Notes under the pieces: generated by a model
Database searches by the model: none
Seen by the model: only the letters and a program-made list of their open reading frames with translations
Told to the model about the DNA's origin: nothing
Position numbers and translations under genes: made by a program
Shown here: positions 18,892-27,808 of the stretch, piece by piece
Layout of the letters: each line of letters begins with the position of its first letter
Numbering within the stretch: the first letter of the stretch is position 1
From: Corynebacterium sp. HMSC05H05
Lineage (GTDB): Bacteria; Actinomycetota; Actinomycetes; Mycobacteriales; Mycobacteriaceae
Assembly: GCF_001807265.1 (NCBI RefSeq)
Contig: NZ_KV788383.1
Span: 1 to 64,000, forward strand
Direction of reading: 5' to 3'
DNA: 64,000 nucleotides

Positions 18892-20778
18892 ATGCAGTCG
18901 ATGATGCGCGTGATCCGCAGTGCCTCCGCCCTCTGGCCGTTTTATATCGCCGTGGTGGCGGTCTCCACGCTGGTGGCTGGTCTGGGTTTGGTCACCCCGT
19001 TTTTGTTGCGGGAGGCGACGGACACCATCGTGGCCAAGCTTGGCGACGATTCCTTGCCCGACCCCACCCGCACCGTCATCTGGCTCGCGTTCGCACTGTT
19101 CGCCGCCGAGGCGCTGGCCTCGGTGCTGCGCAACGTCTCCGGGTACTTGGGCGACGTGATGGTCGCCCGTATCCGCCAGATCCTGTCCACCCGGTATTTT
19201 GCCAAGCTGCTGGCGCTGCCGCAGCGCTACTACGACAACCAGGTCACCGGCACGATCATCGCCCGGCTGGACCGCTCGATCGCCAACGTCACGCAGTTCA
19301 TCCAATCCTTCACCAACAACTTTTTGCCCATGCTGATGCAGGTGGTGGCGATTTTGGGCATCACCGCCTACTACTACTGGCCGCTGACCGTGCTGCTGGC
19401 CCTGTTGTTCCCGCTCTACACCTGGCTCACCGCGCTGACTTCGAAGCGCTGGCAGGTGTTTGAGAAGGAGAAAAACGCCAACATCGACGAGGGCAACGGC
19501 CGCTTCGCCGAGGTCGTGGGCCAGGTGAAGGTGACGAAGTCCTACGGCGCGGAGGTGCGCGAGCTGGAGAAGTTCGGCCGCCACTACACCAACACCGTGG
19601 ACATCACCCGCCCCCAGTCGCGCTGGTGGCACTCCATGGACACGCTGCGCGGCGTGGCTATGAACCTGATCTTTTTGGGCATCTACCTGATCCTGTTCAC
19701 CCGCACCCTGAACGGGCACTTCACTGTCGGCGAGATGGTCATGCTCATCCAGATGGTCACCATGGCGCGCCAGCCGGTGACGATGATGAGCTGGATCGTG
19801 GATTCCGCCCAGCGCGCCATCGCCGGCTCGCGCGACTACTTCAAGGTGATGGACGAGCCGGTCGAGCCGACAGCGAACCGCCAGCTCGTGGCGGCGACGC
19901 AGGCGTCGGGCATGCCGGAGGTCGTCGCAAAGCAGCAGGCTCCGCTGCAGGTGCGCGAGCCGGTCATCGCGTTCGAGGACGTCACCTTCGAATACATCGA
20001 GGGCGAGCCTGTGCTGCACGACGTCAACTTCGCCGCCCACGAAGGCGAAACCGTCGCCCTTGTCGGCGAATCCGGCGGCGGCAAATCCACCATTGTGAAC
20101 CTGCTTTTGGGGCTGTACCCCATCACCCGCGGCCGGCTGCGCGTGTGCGGCGAGGAGCTGTCCGAGCTGGACGTGGAGAAGCTGCGCGCCACCACCGGCG
20201 TGGTGTTCCAGGAGGCGGCGCTGTTTTCCGGGGCGGTGTTTGAAAACATCGCCTACGGCAAGCCGGACGCCACGCTGGCAGAAGTCGTGGAGGTGGCGAA
20301 GCGGGCGAACGCGCACGAGTTCATCATGAAGTTCGCCGACGGCTACGACACCGTCATCGGTGAGCGCGGCCTGCGCCTTTCCGGCGGGCAGCGCCAGCGC
20401 GTGGCCGTGGCGCGCGCCATGCTCAAGGACGCGCCGATCCTGATCCTGGACGAGGCGACCTCCGCCCTGGACACCAAGGCCGAGCGCGCCGTGCAGGCCG
20501 GCCTGGACCAGCTCATGGAAGGCCGCACCACCATCATGATCGCGCACCGGCTTTCCACCATCGCGGGGGTGGACACGATCATCACACTTCGCGACGGCCA
20601 CGTCGACGAGATCGGCTCACCTTCCGAGCTGGCGGTTTCCGGCGGCATCTACTCCGAGCTGCTGCGCCTGACGGCGTCGTCGTCCGCCGCGGACCGGGAG
20701 CGGCTCAAGGCGTTCGGGTTCCACGTCGACGGTGCGGACGACGAGGAGGACTCAGACGCTGCGGGCGAGGAAAAATGA
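18892..20778 (+). CDS. ABC exporter, fused permease and ATPase
   Basis: A 628-residue half-transporter of the type I (lipid/drug) exporter family: six-helix membrane domain (about 15-310), then a nucleotide-binding domain (about 365-590) with Walker A GESGGGKST, signature LSGGQRQR, Walker B ILILDEATSALD and the switch histidine in IAHRLST. The C-terminus ends in a very acidic tail. It would work as a homodimer, or with a partner half-transporter encoded elsewhere. Substrate unknown. A TAGGGT box nine bases before the ATG may be its -10. A long inverted repeat follows the stop codon. Confidence 0.9.
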   Translation: MQSMMRVIRSASALWPFYIAVVAVSTLVAGLGLVTPFLLREATDTIVAKLGDDSLPDPTRTVIWLAFALFAAEALASVLRNVSGYLGDVMVARIRQILSTRYFAKLLALPQRYYDNQVTGTIIARLDRSIANVTQFIQSFTNNFLPMLMQVVAILGITAYYYWPLTVLLALLFPLYTWLTALTSKRWQVFEKEKNANIDEGNGRFAEVVGQVKVTKSYGAEVRELEKFGRHYTNTVDITRPQSRWWHSMDTLRGVAMNLIFLGIYLILFTRTLNGHFTVGEMVMLIQMVTMARQPVTMMSWIVDSAQRAIAGSRDYFKVMDEPVEPTANRQLVAATQASGMPEVVAKQQAPLQVREPVIAFEDVTFEYIEGEPVLHDVNFAAHEGETVALVGESGGGKSTIVNLLLGLYPITRGRLRVCGEELSELDVEKLRATTGVVFQEAALFSGAVFENIAYGKPDATLAEVVEVAKRANAHEFIMKFADGYDTVIGERGLRLSGGQRQRVAVARAMLKDAPILILDEATSALDTKAERAVQAGLDQLMEGRTTIMIAHRLSTIAGVDTIITLRDGHVDEIGSPSELAVSGGIYSELLRLTASSSAADRERLKAFGFHVDGADDEEDSDAAGEEK

Positions 20779-20790
20779 ATAGACACCGCC

Positions 20791-20870
20791 TTTTGTAAAA
20801 CTCGGCAACGCCCCGGGCAAATGACCAGGTGAAGCTCCGCTCGCCGCCGCGTTGCCGACTTTTTACAAAA
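20791..20870. repeat. Long inverted repeat between ABC exporter and aecD
   Basis: Two arms of 21-22 bases face each other. The left arm (20791-20811) starts TTTTGTAAAA and ends CTCGGCAACGC; the right arm (20849-20870) is GCGTTGCCGACTTTTTACAAAA in reverse orientation. They differ by one mismatch and one extra base. The 37-base spacer is itself GC-rich. The outer ten bases of each arm are nearly self-palindromic. The A/T-rich outer ends are unusual in this GC-rich genome. It could be a regulator-binding pair, a large RNA hairpin or terminator for the exporter, or a small miniature element. I did not spot another copy in this window. Confidence 0.75.
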
Positions 20871-20922
20871 CAGATCCCCCGACGGCCCGAATCAAACTGT
20901 CGAGTCATTCCGACCCCGGCGC

Positions 20923-20928
20923 TACCGT
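20923..20928 (+). promoter_or_regulatory. -10 box of the C-S lyase gene (leaderless)
   Basis: TACCGT, seven bases before the ATG at 20936. It lies about 50 bases downstream of the long inverted repeat. Confidence 0.5.
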
Positions 20929-20935
20929 GGGCCCC

Positions 20936-22057
20936 ATGCAATTCCCCGATCTTCAGACTCTGCAAGCCCGCGGCACGAGGAAGTGGACGCAGTTCAACCC
21001 TGACGTGTTGCCGCTGTTTATCGCGGAGAGCGATTTTCCCACCGCGCCCGCTGTGAAGCAGGCGATCGTGGACGCCGCCGAGCGCGAGATGTTCGGCTAC
21101 ACCCCTGCCCCGCACGCGCACCGGCTCGGCGAGGCCGTGTCCGACTTCTACGCGGACCGTTACGGCTGGCGTCCGGACGCGGAGAAGATCTTCCCGGTCG
21201 CGGACGTGGTGCGCGGCGTGATGTTGGCTATCCAGTACTTCACAAAGGGCGATGTGGTGGTCCCGGTCCCCGCCTACTTCCCCTTCCTCGATGTCGCGGA
21301 GGTCGCAGGCCGGGGGCGTATCGACGTCAGCTCCGCCGGCGGTCTCGATCTGGCGGAAGTGGAGACCGCATTCCAAAACGGCGCGGGCAGCATCATCGTG
21401 ACCAACCCGTTCAACCCGGGCGGCTACGTGTTCTCCGAGGAACAGCTCGACGAGGTCTGCGCACTGGCGCGCAAGTACGGCGCCCGGGTAATCGTGGACG
21501 AGATCCACGCCCCGCTGGTCTACGACGGCGCCCACGTCTGCGCCGCGGCGAACAACCCGGACGTGTGCATCACGGTCACGGCGACGTCCAAGGCGTGGAA
21601 CGTCGCGGGGCTCAAATGCGCGCAGATGATCTTCTCCAACGACGAGGATGTGCAGACCTGGAACGCGATGTCGGGCGTGGCCAAGGACGGCGTGGGCACC
21701 CTGGGCATTATCGCGGCGGAGGCCTGCTACGACCACGGCCGCGAATTCTTGGACGAGGAGATCGCGCAGCTCAAGGCCAACCGCGACTGGCTGGTGGAAA
21801 ACCTGCCGAAGGCGGTGCCGGGCATCGAGATTGAGGTGCCGGCGGCGACCTACCTGATGTTTCTGAACTTCAAGAACACCAAGCTTGTCGACGAAAAACC
21901 CGCCGCGTGGCTGCGCCGCCACGCCAAGGTGGCCATGAACGAGGGCGTCGACTTCGGACCCGGCGGCGAGCACCGCGCGCGAATGAACTTCGCCACCAGC
22001 CCAGAGATCCTGGAGGAGGCGGTGCGGCGGATAGGCGGAGCCGTCGCAAAGCTCTAG
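20936..22057 (+). CDS. aecD: Cystathionine beta-lyase / C-S lyase (MalY-PatB type)
   Basis: A 373-residue PLP enzyme of aminotransferase fold type I, MalY/PatB subgroup. It cleaves the C-beta-S bond of cystathionine to homocysteine, pyruvate and ammonia in methionine synthesis. The PLP lysine is Lys219 in TSKAWN, with Asp188 (VDEIHAP) and the NPFNPGG loop near 157-163. In C. glutamicum the orthologue AecD lies next to brnQ in the same order, which supports the name. The ATG at 20936 is chosen over an upstream extension, because the protein then starts at the usual family position and a TACCGT box lies seven bases upstream. Confidence 0.9.
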   Translation: MQFPDLQTLQARGTRKWTQFNPDVLPLFIAESDFPTAPAVKQAIVDAAEREMFGYTPAPHAHRLGEAVSDFYADRYGWRPDAEKIFPVADVVRGVMLAIQYFTKGDVVVPVPAYFPFLDVAEVAGRGRIDVSSAGGLDLAEVETAFQNGAGSIIVTNPFNPGGYVFSEEQLDEVCALARKYGARVIVDEIHAPLVYDGAHVCAAANNPDVCITVTATSKAWNVAGLKCAQMIFSNDEDVQTWNAMSGVAKDGVGTLGIIAAEACYDHGREFLDEEIAQLKANRDWLVENLPKAVPGIEIEVPAATYLMFLNFKNTKLVDEKPAAWLRRHAKVAMNEGVDFGPGGEHRARMNFATSPEILEEAVRRIGGAVAKL

Positions 22058-22103
22058 CGTTTCACTTTATGGAACCTTATTCCCATCTGGCGGTCGGGTG
22101 GTC

Positions 22104-22109
22104 TACACT
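22104..22109 (+). promoter_or_regulatory. Candidate -10 box of brnQ
   Basis: TACACT 36 bases before the brnQ ATG, in an 87-base gap. It would allow brnQ to be expressed apart from aecD. No convincing -35 box is visible. Confidence 0.4.
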
Positions 22110-22144
22110 CTAGGGAACTTCAACCCAACTAGAGAGGAACGACC

Positions 22145-23575
22145 ATGGGTTCCACAGTGGCGCCACAGCCTGAAGGCGGCCAGAAGCGCTCCACCAGCGC
22201 GATCGTCGTCACCGGCCTTGCGCTGTTTTCGATGTTCTTCGGCGCGGGCAACCTCATCTTCCCGCCCATGCTGGCCGTGAACGCGGGCGACAACTTCTGG
22301 CCGGCGCTGATCGGCTTCCTCACCACCGCTTCACTGCTGCCGGTGTTGGCCGTGATCGCCATTGCGCTGTCCGGCTCGAACCTGCGCGACCTGGCGCAGC
22401 GCGCCGGCTCGATTTTCGGCGTGGTCTTCCCGGTGCTGGCGTACTTGTCCATCGGCGCGTTTTACGCGCTGCCGCGCACCGGCGCCGTCTCCTTCGAAAC
22501 GGCGATCACCCCGCTGTTCGGCCTCGAATCCTTTGCCTCGTCCGCCGTGTTCAACGTGGTGTTCTTCGGCGTCGCGCTGGCGCTGTCCTGGAACCCCACC
22601 ACCATCATGGAGAAGCTGGGCAAGTTCCTCACCCCGGCGCTTCTGGTGCTGCTGGTTGTGATGATCTCCGTGGCCGCGTTCCGCTGGTCCGCTGAACCGG
22701 CCACCCCGAGTGAGCCGTACAACGACGGCCCGCTGACCGCCGGCCTGCTCGAGGGCTACCTCACCATGGACTCCATCGCCGCCCTGGCGTTTTCCATCGT
22801 GGTCATCTCCACCCTGCGCCACCGCGGTTTCAGCGAGGGCAAGGAGCTTGTCAACGGCACCATCGCCGCAGGTGTCGGCGCAGGCCTGATGCTGGGCCTG
22901 GTCTACATCGGCTTGGGACTGATCGGCCGCGTCATGCCGAACGCCGGCGAGTTCGACAACGGCGCGGGCCTGCTTGCCGAGGCCGCGAACCTGACCATGG
23001 GCGGCGCCGGCCAGGCCGTGTTCTCCGCCATCGTGCTGCTTGCCTGCCTGACCACTGCGGTGGGCTTGATCACCGCGACCGGCGAGTACTTCTCCGAGCA
23101 GTTCGCAGGTTCTTACCGCGTCTGGGCCGTGATCTTCGCGGTTGCGTCCATGGTGATCGCCACCCAGGGCCTGGAGTTCGTCATGGCCATTGCCGCGCCG
23201 GTGATCGGCTTCCTCTACCCGCCGGCGATCACCCTGATCGCCCTGACGCTGATCGAGCCGGCGTTCCGCGCCCGCACCCGCTTCAGCTGGGCATTCTTCC
23301 TGCCGTTGTGGACGGCCGTGGTGTGGTCCGCGATCGAGACGTTGATCTCCCTGGAGTGGGGCGCCGATGCCCTGACCCCGATCGTTGCGTGGGCGCCGAT
23401 GTTCAACGCCGGCCTCGGCTGGGTCGTGCCGGTGGTCATCGCCTTCGTCGTCGGCCTGGTCGTGGATTTTGTCCGTCCCAAGCCCGCCATGATCCCGGGC
23501 ACCATGGAATCCGTCGAGGGCGAGGACCTCTCGGCGGAGGGCGACGCTGTCCCCGTCCTGCAAGCAAAGGACTAG
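22145..23575 (+). CDS. brnQ: Branched-chain amino acid uptake carrier
   Basis: A 476-residue LIVCS-family secondary transporter importing leucine, isoleucine and valine with sodium or protons. About twelve hydrophobic helices are visible; the N-terminal FSMFFGAGNLIFPP segment (about 30-43) is the family hallmark. The C-terminus extends about 40 residues beyond the last helix as a Pro/Glu-rich cytoplasmic tail. A strong ribosome-binding site (AGAGAGGA) precedes the ATG. It lies after the C-S lyase gene, as in C. glutamicum. Confidence 0.94.
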   Translation: MGSTVAPQPEGGQKRSTSAIVVTGLALFSMFFGAGNLIFPPMLAVNAGDNFWPALIGFLTTASLLPVLAVIAIALSGSNLRDLAQRAGSIFGVVFPVLAYLSIGAFYALPRTGAVSFETAITPLFGLESFASSAVFNVVFFGVALALSWNPTTIMEKLGKFLTPALLVLLVVMISVAAFRWSAEPATPSEPYNDGPLTAGLLEGYLTMDSIAALAFSIVVISTLRHRGFSEGKELVNGTIAAGVGAGLMLGLVYIGLGLIGRVMPNAGEFDNGAGLLAEAANLTMGGAGQAVFSAIVLLACLTTAVGLITATGEYFSEQFAGSYRVWAVIFAVASMVIATQGLEFVMAIAAPVIGFLYPPAITLIALTLIEPAFRARTRFSWAFFLPLWTAVVWSAIETLISLEWGADALTPIVAWAPMFNAGLGWVVPVVIAFVVGLVVDFVRPKPAMIPGTMESVEGEDLSAEGDAVPVLQAKD

Positions 23576-23581
23576 TACGGT
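23576..23581 (+). promoter_or_regulatory. -10 box of the luciferase-like gene (leaderless)
   Basis: TACGGT, seven bases before the ATG at 23589 and immediately after the brnQ stop codon. Confidence 0.55.
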
Positions 23582-23588
23582 GGGGCGC

Positions 23589-24593
23589 ATGAACGCCCCA
23601 CTTTCTCTTATCGATTTCTGCACCCGCTACCCCGGCGAATCCGTCGGCGAGGCGACGCAGCGCTCCGTGGCCTTCGCCCAGCAGGCGGAGGCCTTAGGCT
23701 ATTCGCGCATCTGGTACGCGGAGCACCACAACATGTCCAGCATCGTCTCCTCGTCGCCGGCGGTGCTGATCAGCCACATCGGCGCGAAGACCAGCCGCAT
23801 CCGGTTGGGCGCCGGCGGCGTGATGCTGCCGAACCACTCCCCGTACGTCATCGCCGAGCAGTTCGGCATGCTGGAGGAGCTCTACCCCGGCCGCATCGAC
23901 CTGGGCCTGGGCCGCGCGCCCGGCACCGACCAGCAGACCCTGGGCCGGGCGCTGCGCCGCGACCCCCGCGCCGCCGAGAACTTCCCGCAGGACGTGCAAG
24001 AGCTGCAGGCGTGGCTGTCCAACCAATCGCCGCTGCCGGGCGTGACCGCGATGCCGGGCTTTAACACCAACGTCCCGCTGATCATCCTGGGCTCGTCCAT
24101 GTTCGGCGCCTCTCTGGCCGCGCAGCTGGGCCTGCCGTACGCGTTCGCCTCCCACTTCGCTCCGCAGCACCTGGAGCAGGCCACCGCCTACTACCGCGAG
24201 AACTACCAGCCGTCCGAGCGCTACCCGGAGCCGTACTGCATCGTCGCGGTCAACGTCACCGCCGCCGAGAGCGAGGAGGACGCGAAGCGCCAGACGAAGG
24301 TGGTGCACCGCAACCGCGTGCGCGCGTTTATGGGCCGCCAGGGCAAGCAGCTTTCCGACGACCAGCTGGACACCGTGGTCAATTCCTACCAGGGCCGCCA
24401 GATCATCGACATGCTGCGCTACACCGCCGAGGGCACCGGCGAGCAGGTCGCCGAGTACTTGGAGGCGTTCCGCAAGACTGCCCAGGCGGACGAGTTGATG
24501 ATTTCGCTGCAGGCCGGCAGCCACGACGAGGTGAGCCGGTCCATGGAAATCCTCGCCGAAGCGTGGGGCCAATCGGGACAAGCCTCCAACTAA
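23589..24593 (+). CDS. Luciferase-like flavin-dependent monooxygenase
   Basis: A 334-residue LLM-class flavin oxidoreductase (bacterial luciferase fold). WYAEHHNM (about 42-49) and the IRLGAGGVMLPNHSPYVIAE strand region are typical of the group that uses reduced FMN or F420; the related E. coli YhbW lacks an assigned substrate. Cytoplasmic, no signal peptide. The start is the ATG at 23589, seven bases after a TACGGT box; an in-frame GTG three codons upstream overlaps that box. It follows brnQ in C. glutamicum as well, but no pathway link is evident. Confidence 0.88.
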   Translation: MNAPLSLIDFCTRYPGESVGEATQRSVAFAQQAEALGYSRIWYAEHHNMSSIVSSSPAVLISHIGAKTSRIRLGAGGVMLPNHSPYVIAEQFGMLEELYPGRIDLGLGRAPGTDQQTLGRALRRDPRAAENFPQDVQELQAWLSNQSPLPGVTAMPGFNTNVPLIILGSSMFGASLAAQLGLPYAFASHFAPQHLEQATAYYRENYQPSERYPEPYCIVAVNVTAAESEEDAKRQTKVVHRNRVRAFMGRQGKQLSDDQLDTVVNSYQGRQIIDMLRYTAEGTGEQVAEYLEAFRKTAQADELMISLQAGSHDEVSRSMEILAEAWGQSGQASN

Positions 24594-24670
24594 TAGGAGT
24601 TATTCGTCGGCTGGTTTAGTATCAGGTGTCGTTACATTCCCGGTTGTCTAAAAAGGACGTGATTCCGCCC

Positions 24671-25450
24671 ATGGCGCAACTGCCCACCGGCCCGCTTCGC
24701 CGCCCGCAGCAGCACGAGGAGATCGCGGACTACCTGCGCGACGAGATCTTCGCAGGCCACATCCCGGCCGGCGAGTCGCTGCCCAGCGAGGTGGAACTGT
24801 GCGAGCAGTTCAACACCTCCCGCGGGCCGGTGCGCCAGGCGGTGGCCACGTTGCGCGCCGAGGGGCTGTTGTCCTCCGGCCGCGGCCGCCGCTCGTTGGT
24901 GCTGTCCAACACGCGCACCGAGACGTTCGAGGAGATTTTGTCCAACACCTCCTGGCTGTTCCGCATGGGCAAAGACCCCAGCGAGGACATGGAGCAGTTC
25001 GGCATGGACACCGCCAGTGAGGAATTGGCGGAGCACATGGGCATCAACCCGGGAGACGAGGTCTTCGTGGTCCGCCGCGTGCGCAGCGCCGACGGTGAGC
25101 CGGTGGTGATTGAGCGGATGGCGTTTCTGCCGTCGCTGGCAGAGATCATTGAAACGGTGGACACGTCCGAGCAGTCCATCCACCGCGAGCTCATCCGCGC
25201 GGGCGCCGACTTCAACAACATCTCGCGCGCCTTCACCATCGAGCAAGCGGACGCGGATACCGCCACCAAGCTGGGCATTGCCGAGAATGCGCCGGTGCTG
25301 CGTGTGAAGATCAAGGCGCTGACCCACAACGGCGACGTGCTCGAGGTCGCCGAACACATCTTCCGCGTGGATAATCTCTCCTTCGGCCTGAACAACGTGC
25401 GCGGGCACTCCTCCCCGATCTGGTTCCAGACTGAATCCGAGATCCACTAA
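24671..25450 (+). CDS. GntR-family regulator with UTRA domain
   Basis: A 259-residue HutC-type GntR regulator: winged-helix DNA-binding domain (about 10-80) with SLPSEVELCEQFNTSRGPVRQA, then a UTRA effector domain (about 95-250). Effectors of this class are often small metabolites or sugar phosphates. The ATG at 24671 is preferred over an upstream GTG because it places the helix-turn-helix at the normal position; an AAAAAGGA ribosome-binding site lies about a dozen bases before it. A candidate -10 TAGTAT is near 24618-24623. It sits ten bases before the ABC importer operon and may control it. Confidence 0.85.
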   Translation: MAQLPTGPLRRPQQHEEIADYLRDEIFAGHIPAGESLPSEVELCEQFNTSRGPVRQAVATLRAEGLLSSGRGRRSLVLSNTRTETFEEILSNTSWLFRMGKDPSEDMEQFGMDTASEELAEHMGINPGDEVFVVRRVRSADGEPVVIERMAFLPSLAEIIETVDTSEQSIHRELIRAGADFNNISRAFTIEQADADTATKLGIAENAPVLRVKIKALTHNGDVLEVAEHIFRVDNLSFGLNNVRGHSSPIWFQTESEIH

Positions 25451-25453
25451 CCT
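25448..25453 (+). promoter_or_regulatory. -10 box of the ABC importer operon (leaderless)
   Basis: TAACCT, seven bases before the ATG at 25461 and overlapping the stop codon of the GntR gene. The importer can thus be transcribed separately from its presumed regulator. Confidence 0.55.
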
Positions 25454-25460
25454 TTCCCTC

Positions 25461-26888
25461 ATGCATCCAAGGACTCTGGCGGCCGCGGCCGCCTTGGCCC
25501 TCCCGTTAGCCGCGTGCGGTGATTCCGCACCGCGCGACAACGTGGTGGTGGCGGCGTCGGGGGCCCCTGCGGGATTGGACTTCACCACCACCGGCGGCGC
25601 GGCCGCGCCCCAGGCGCTGGTGGGAAACGTGTACGAGACGCTGGTGCGTATCGACGCCTCCGGCACCCCCGTGCCCCACCTCGCCGAACGCGTCGAGCGA
25701 GACGGCGGCGTATTTACATTCCACCTGCGCGACGGCGTGACGTTTGCCGACGGCACACCGTTCACCGCCGACGACGCAGCATTTTCCATCCACTACGTGC
25801 AAAACGAGTGGACCAACGGGCTGAAGGCCCAGATGAACCCGGTCACACACGTCGAGGTGGTAGACGAGCGCACACTGCGCGTGACCGTCGAAGGCGGCGA
25901 CGCTGCCGAAGATGCCTGGCTGTGGTCCATGGGCACGCTGACGGGGGCGATGATGACACCGGCAGGCGTCGATAAGCTTGCAACCGCTCCCCTGGGCACC
26001 GGGCCGTACACCGTGAAACGCTTCGACGTCGGCGAAGCAATCGAGTTCGACGCGCGTGAGGATTACTGGGGCGGCGACGTCGCGCACGACGGGCTGATCC
26101 GCTACTTCGACGACCCGGTCTCCGCCGTCAACGCACTGCGCGTGGGCGATGCGGACCTGGTGTGGGGCATGCAGGCGCCACAACTGATCGACACCCTGCC
26201 GGAGGACATCCGCGTCGAGGTCGGCACCACCAACGGCGAGGTGCTGCTTTCCATGAACAACACCCGCGCCCCCTTCGACGACCCGGATGTGCGCCGCGCC
26301 GTGGCTTATGCGGTGGACCGGGCGGCGGTCAACGAGGTGGTCTACAACGGCCTGGGCACCGACACCGGAGGCGCGCCCGTGCCGCCGACGGACCCCTGGT
26401 ACCCGGGCCGCGACTTCTACCCCTTCGACCCGGACAAGGCCCGCGAGTTGCTCGCCGGGCGCACCCCGGACATCACCATCACCGTGCCCAACCGCCCCTA
26501 CGCGCAAGAGGCGAGCGAGCTCATCTACTCGCAGCTTCGCGACGTCGGCTTCCGCGTGCGCCTCGAGACCGTCGAGTTCCCCGCAGTCTGGTTGAACCAG
26601 GTGCTCAAGGGCCACGACTACCAGGCATCGCTCGTCTCCCACGTGGAGCCGCGCGACGTGCCCATGCTGTTTGGCAACCCGGAGTACTACCTGGGCTACG
26701 ACAACGCGGTGGTGCGCGAGCGCATCGCCGCCGGCGACATGGCCGGAGCGGTGGAGCAGATCATGGACGACGCCGCAGCGCTGACCCTGACCAACGCGCC
26801 GAACATCGTGCTCTACGCCCCAGGAGTCTCCGGCTTGGACCCGAACGTGGTCACCGACTCGCTGCCGTTGAACGAGGTGGAGAAATGA
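25461..26888 (+). CDS. ABC importer substrate-binding lipoprotein (family 5)
   Basis: A 475-residue SBP family 5 (DppA/OppA-like) binding protein that captures peptides, nickel complexes or similar solutes outside the membrane. Lipobox LAAC puts the lipidated cysteine at residue 19. The family features FHLRDGVTFADGTPFTADD (around 95) and DVRRAVAYAVDR (around 275) are clear. The ligand cannot be read from the sequence. Its stop codon overlaps the start of the first permease gene (ATGA at 26885-26888), starting a tightly coupled four-gene operon. Confidence 0.9.
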   Translation: MHPRTLAAAAALALPLAACGDSAPRDNVVVAASGAPAGLDFTTTGGAAAPQALVGNVYETLVRIDASGTPVPHLAERVERDGGVFTFHLRDGVTFADGTPFTADDAAFSIHYVQNEWTNGLKAQMNPVTHVEVVDERTLRVTVEGGDAAEDAWLWSMGTLTGAMMTPAGVDKLATAPLGTGPYTVKRFDVGEAIEFDAREDYWGGDVAHDGLIRYFDDPVSAVNALRVGDADLVWGMQAPQLIDTLPEDIRVEVGTTNGEVLLSMNNTRAPFDDPDVRRAVAYAVDRAAVNEVVYNGLGTDTGGAPVPPTDPWYPGRDFYPFDPDKARELLAGRTPDITITVPNRPYAQEASELIYSQLRDVGFRVRLETVEFPAVWLNQVLKGHDYQASLVSHVEPRDVPMLFGNPEYYLGYDNAVVRERIAAGDMAGAVEQIMDDAAALTLTNAPNIVLYAPGVSGLDPNVVTDSLPLNEVEK

Positions 26889-27808
26889 TCCGCACCATCG
26901 GCAAACACATCCTGCGCTTCGTCCTGCTGCTCGCTGCGGCGAGCGTGGTCATTTTCACCCTGCTGCGCGCGGTACCCGGCGACCCGGCGCGCGTGGCGCT
27001 GGGTGTCTCGGCCACCGAGGAGGCCGTCGCAGAGCTGTCCACCCGCCTCGGTCTGGATAAGCCGCTGCCGGTGCAGTACTTCGACTGGATCTCCGGTCTG
27101 CTCACCGGCGACTTCGGCGTCTCTATGGCTTCGGGCAAGGACATCACCGACACGGTGCTCGAGCGCGCCGGGGTCTCGCTGACACTCACCCTTGCGGCCA
27201 TGGCGGTCTCCCTTGCCGTGGCGGTGCCGGTGGGTGTCTACCTGGCCCGGCGCGCCCACGCCCCCGGCGGCGCGGTCGTCGGGGCGCTGTCGCAGGTGGG
27301 CATCATCGTGCCGTCGTTTTTAGTCGGCATCGCGCTGGTCGCCCTGTTTTCGGTGCGGCTGGGTTGGCTGCCCGCCAACGGCTGGGGCACGCCTGCGCAT
27401 GCGGTGCTGCCGGTGGCCTCGCTCGCACTCGTGCAGGCTTCGATTCTCACGCGGTATGTCGCCGCGTCCGTGCGCGAGGAGATGGGCGCGGATTATGTGC
27501 GGACGGGCAGGTCCCTTGGTGCGTCGATAGGCAATGTGCTTTTCACCTCGGCGCTGCGAAACGCCGCGCTGCCGGTGATCACGGTCGTCGGCGTGCAGCT
27601 GGCGTCGCTGGTGGTGGGCGCGGTGGTGATCGAGCGGGTGTTCACGATCCCCGGTTTGGGCACCATGCTCCTCGACGCAGTGGGCAACCGCGACCTGGCC
27701 ACCGTCCAAACCGTGATGATGGTCATCGTCGCGTTCACCCTGGTGGTGAACCTGATCGTGGACCTGACGTACGCGGTGGTGGACCCGCGGATTCGGAGGC
27801 GCGCATGA
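26885..27808 (+). CDS. ABC importer permease (DppB-like)
   Basis: A 307-residue permease with about six helices. The N-terminal segment RAVPGDPARVALG and the EAA-like loop near EMGADYVRTGRSLGAS identify it as a DppB/OppB-type subunit. It pairs with the next gene product to form the membrane channel. ATGA overlaps at both ends show translational coupling with the binding protein and the second permease. Confidence 0.92.
   Translation: MIRTIGKHILRFVLLLAAASVVIFTLLRAVPGDPARVALGVSATEEAVAELSTRLGLDKPLPVQYFDWISGLLTGDFGVSMASGKDITDTVLERAGVSLTLTLAAMAVSLAVAVPVGVYLARRAHAPGGAVVGALSQVGIIVPSFLVGIALVALFSVRLGWLPANGWGTPAHAVLPVASLALVQASILTRYVAASVREEMGADYVRTGRSLGASIGNVLFTSALRNAALPVITVVGVQLASLVVGAVVIERVFTIPGLGTMLLDAVGNRDLATVQTVMMVIVAFTLVVNLIVDLTYAVVDPRIRRRA

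Noticed and set aside
18865..20601. Minus-strand 578-residue open frame opposite the ABC exporter
   Set aside because: Antisense shadow: His/Gln/Gly/Asp-rich with no domain, while the plus strand carries full ABC motifs.
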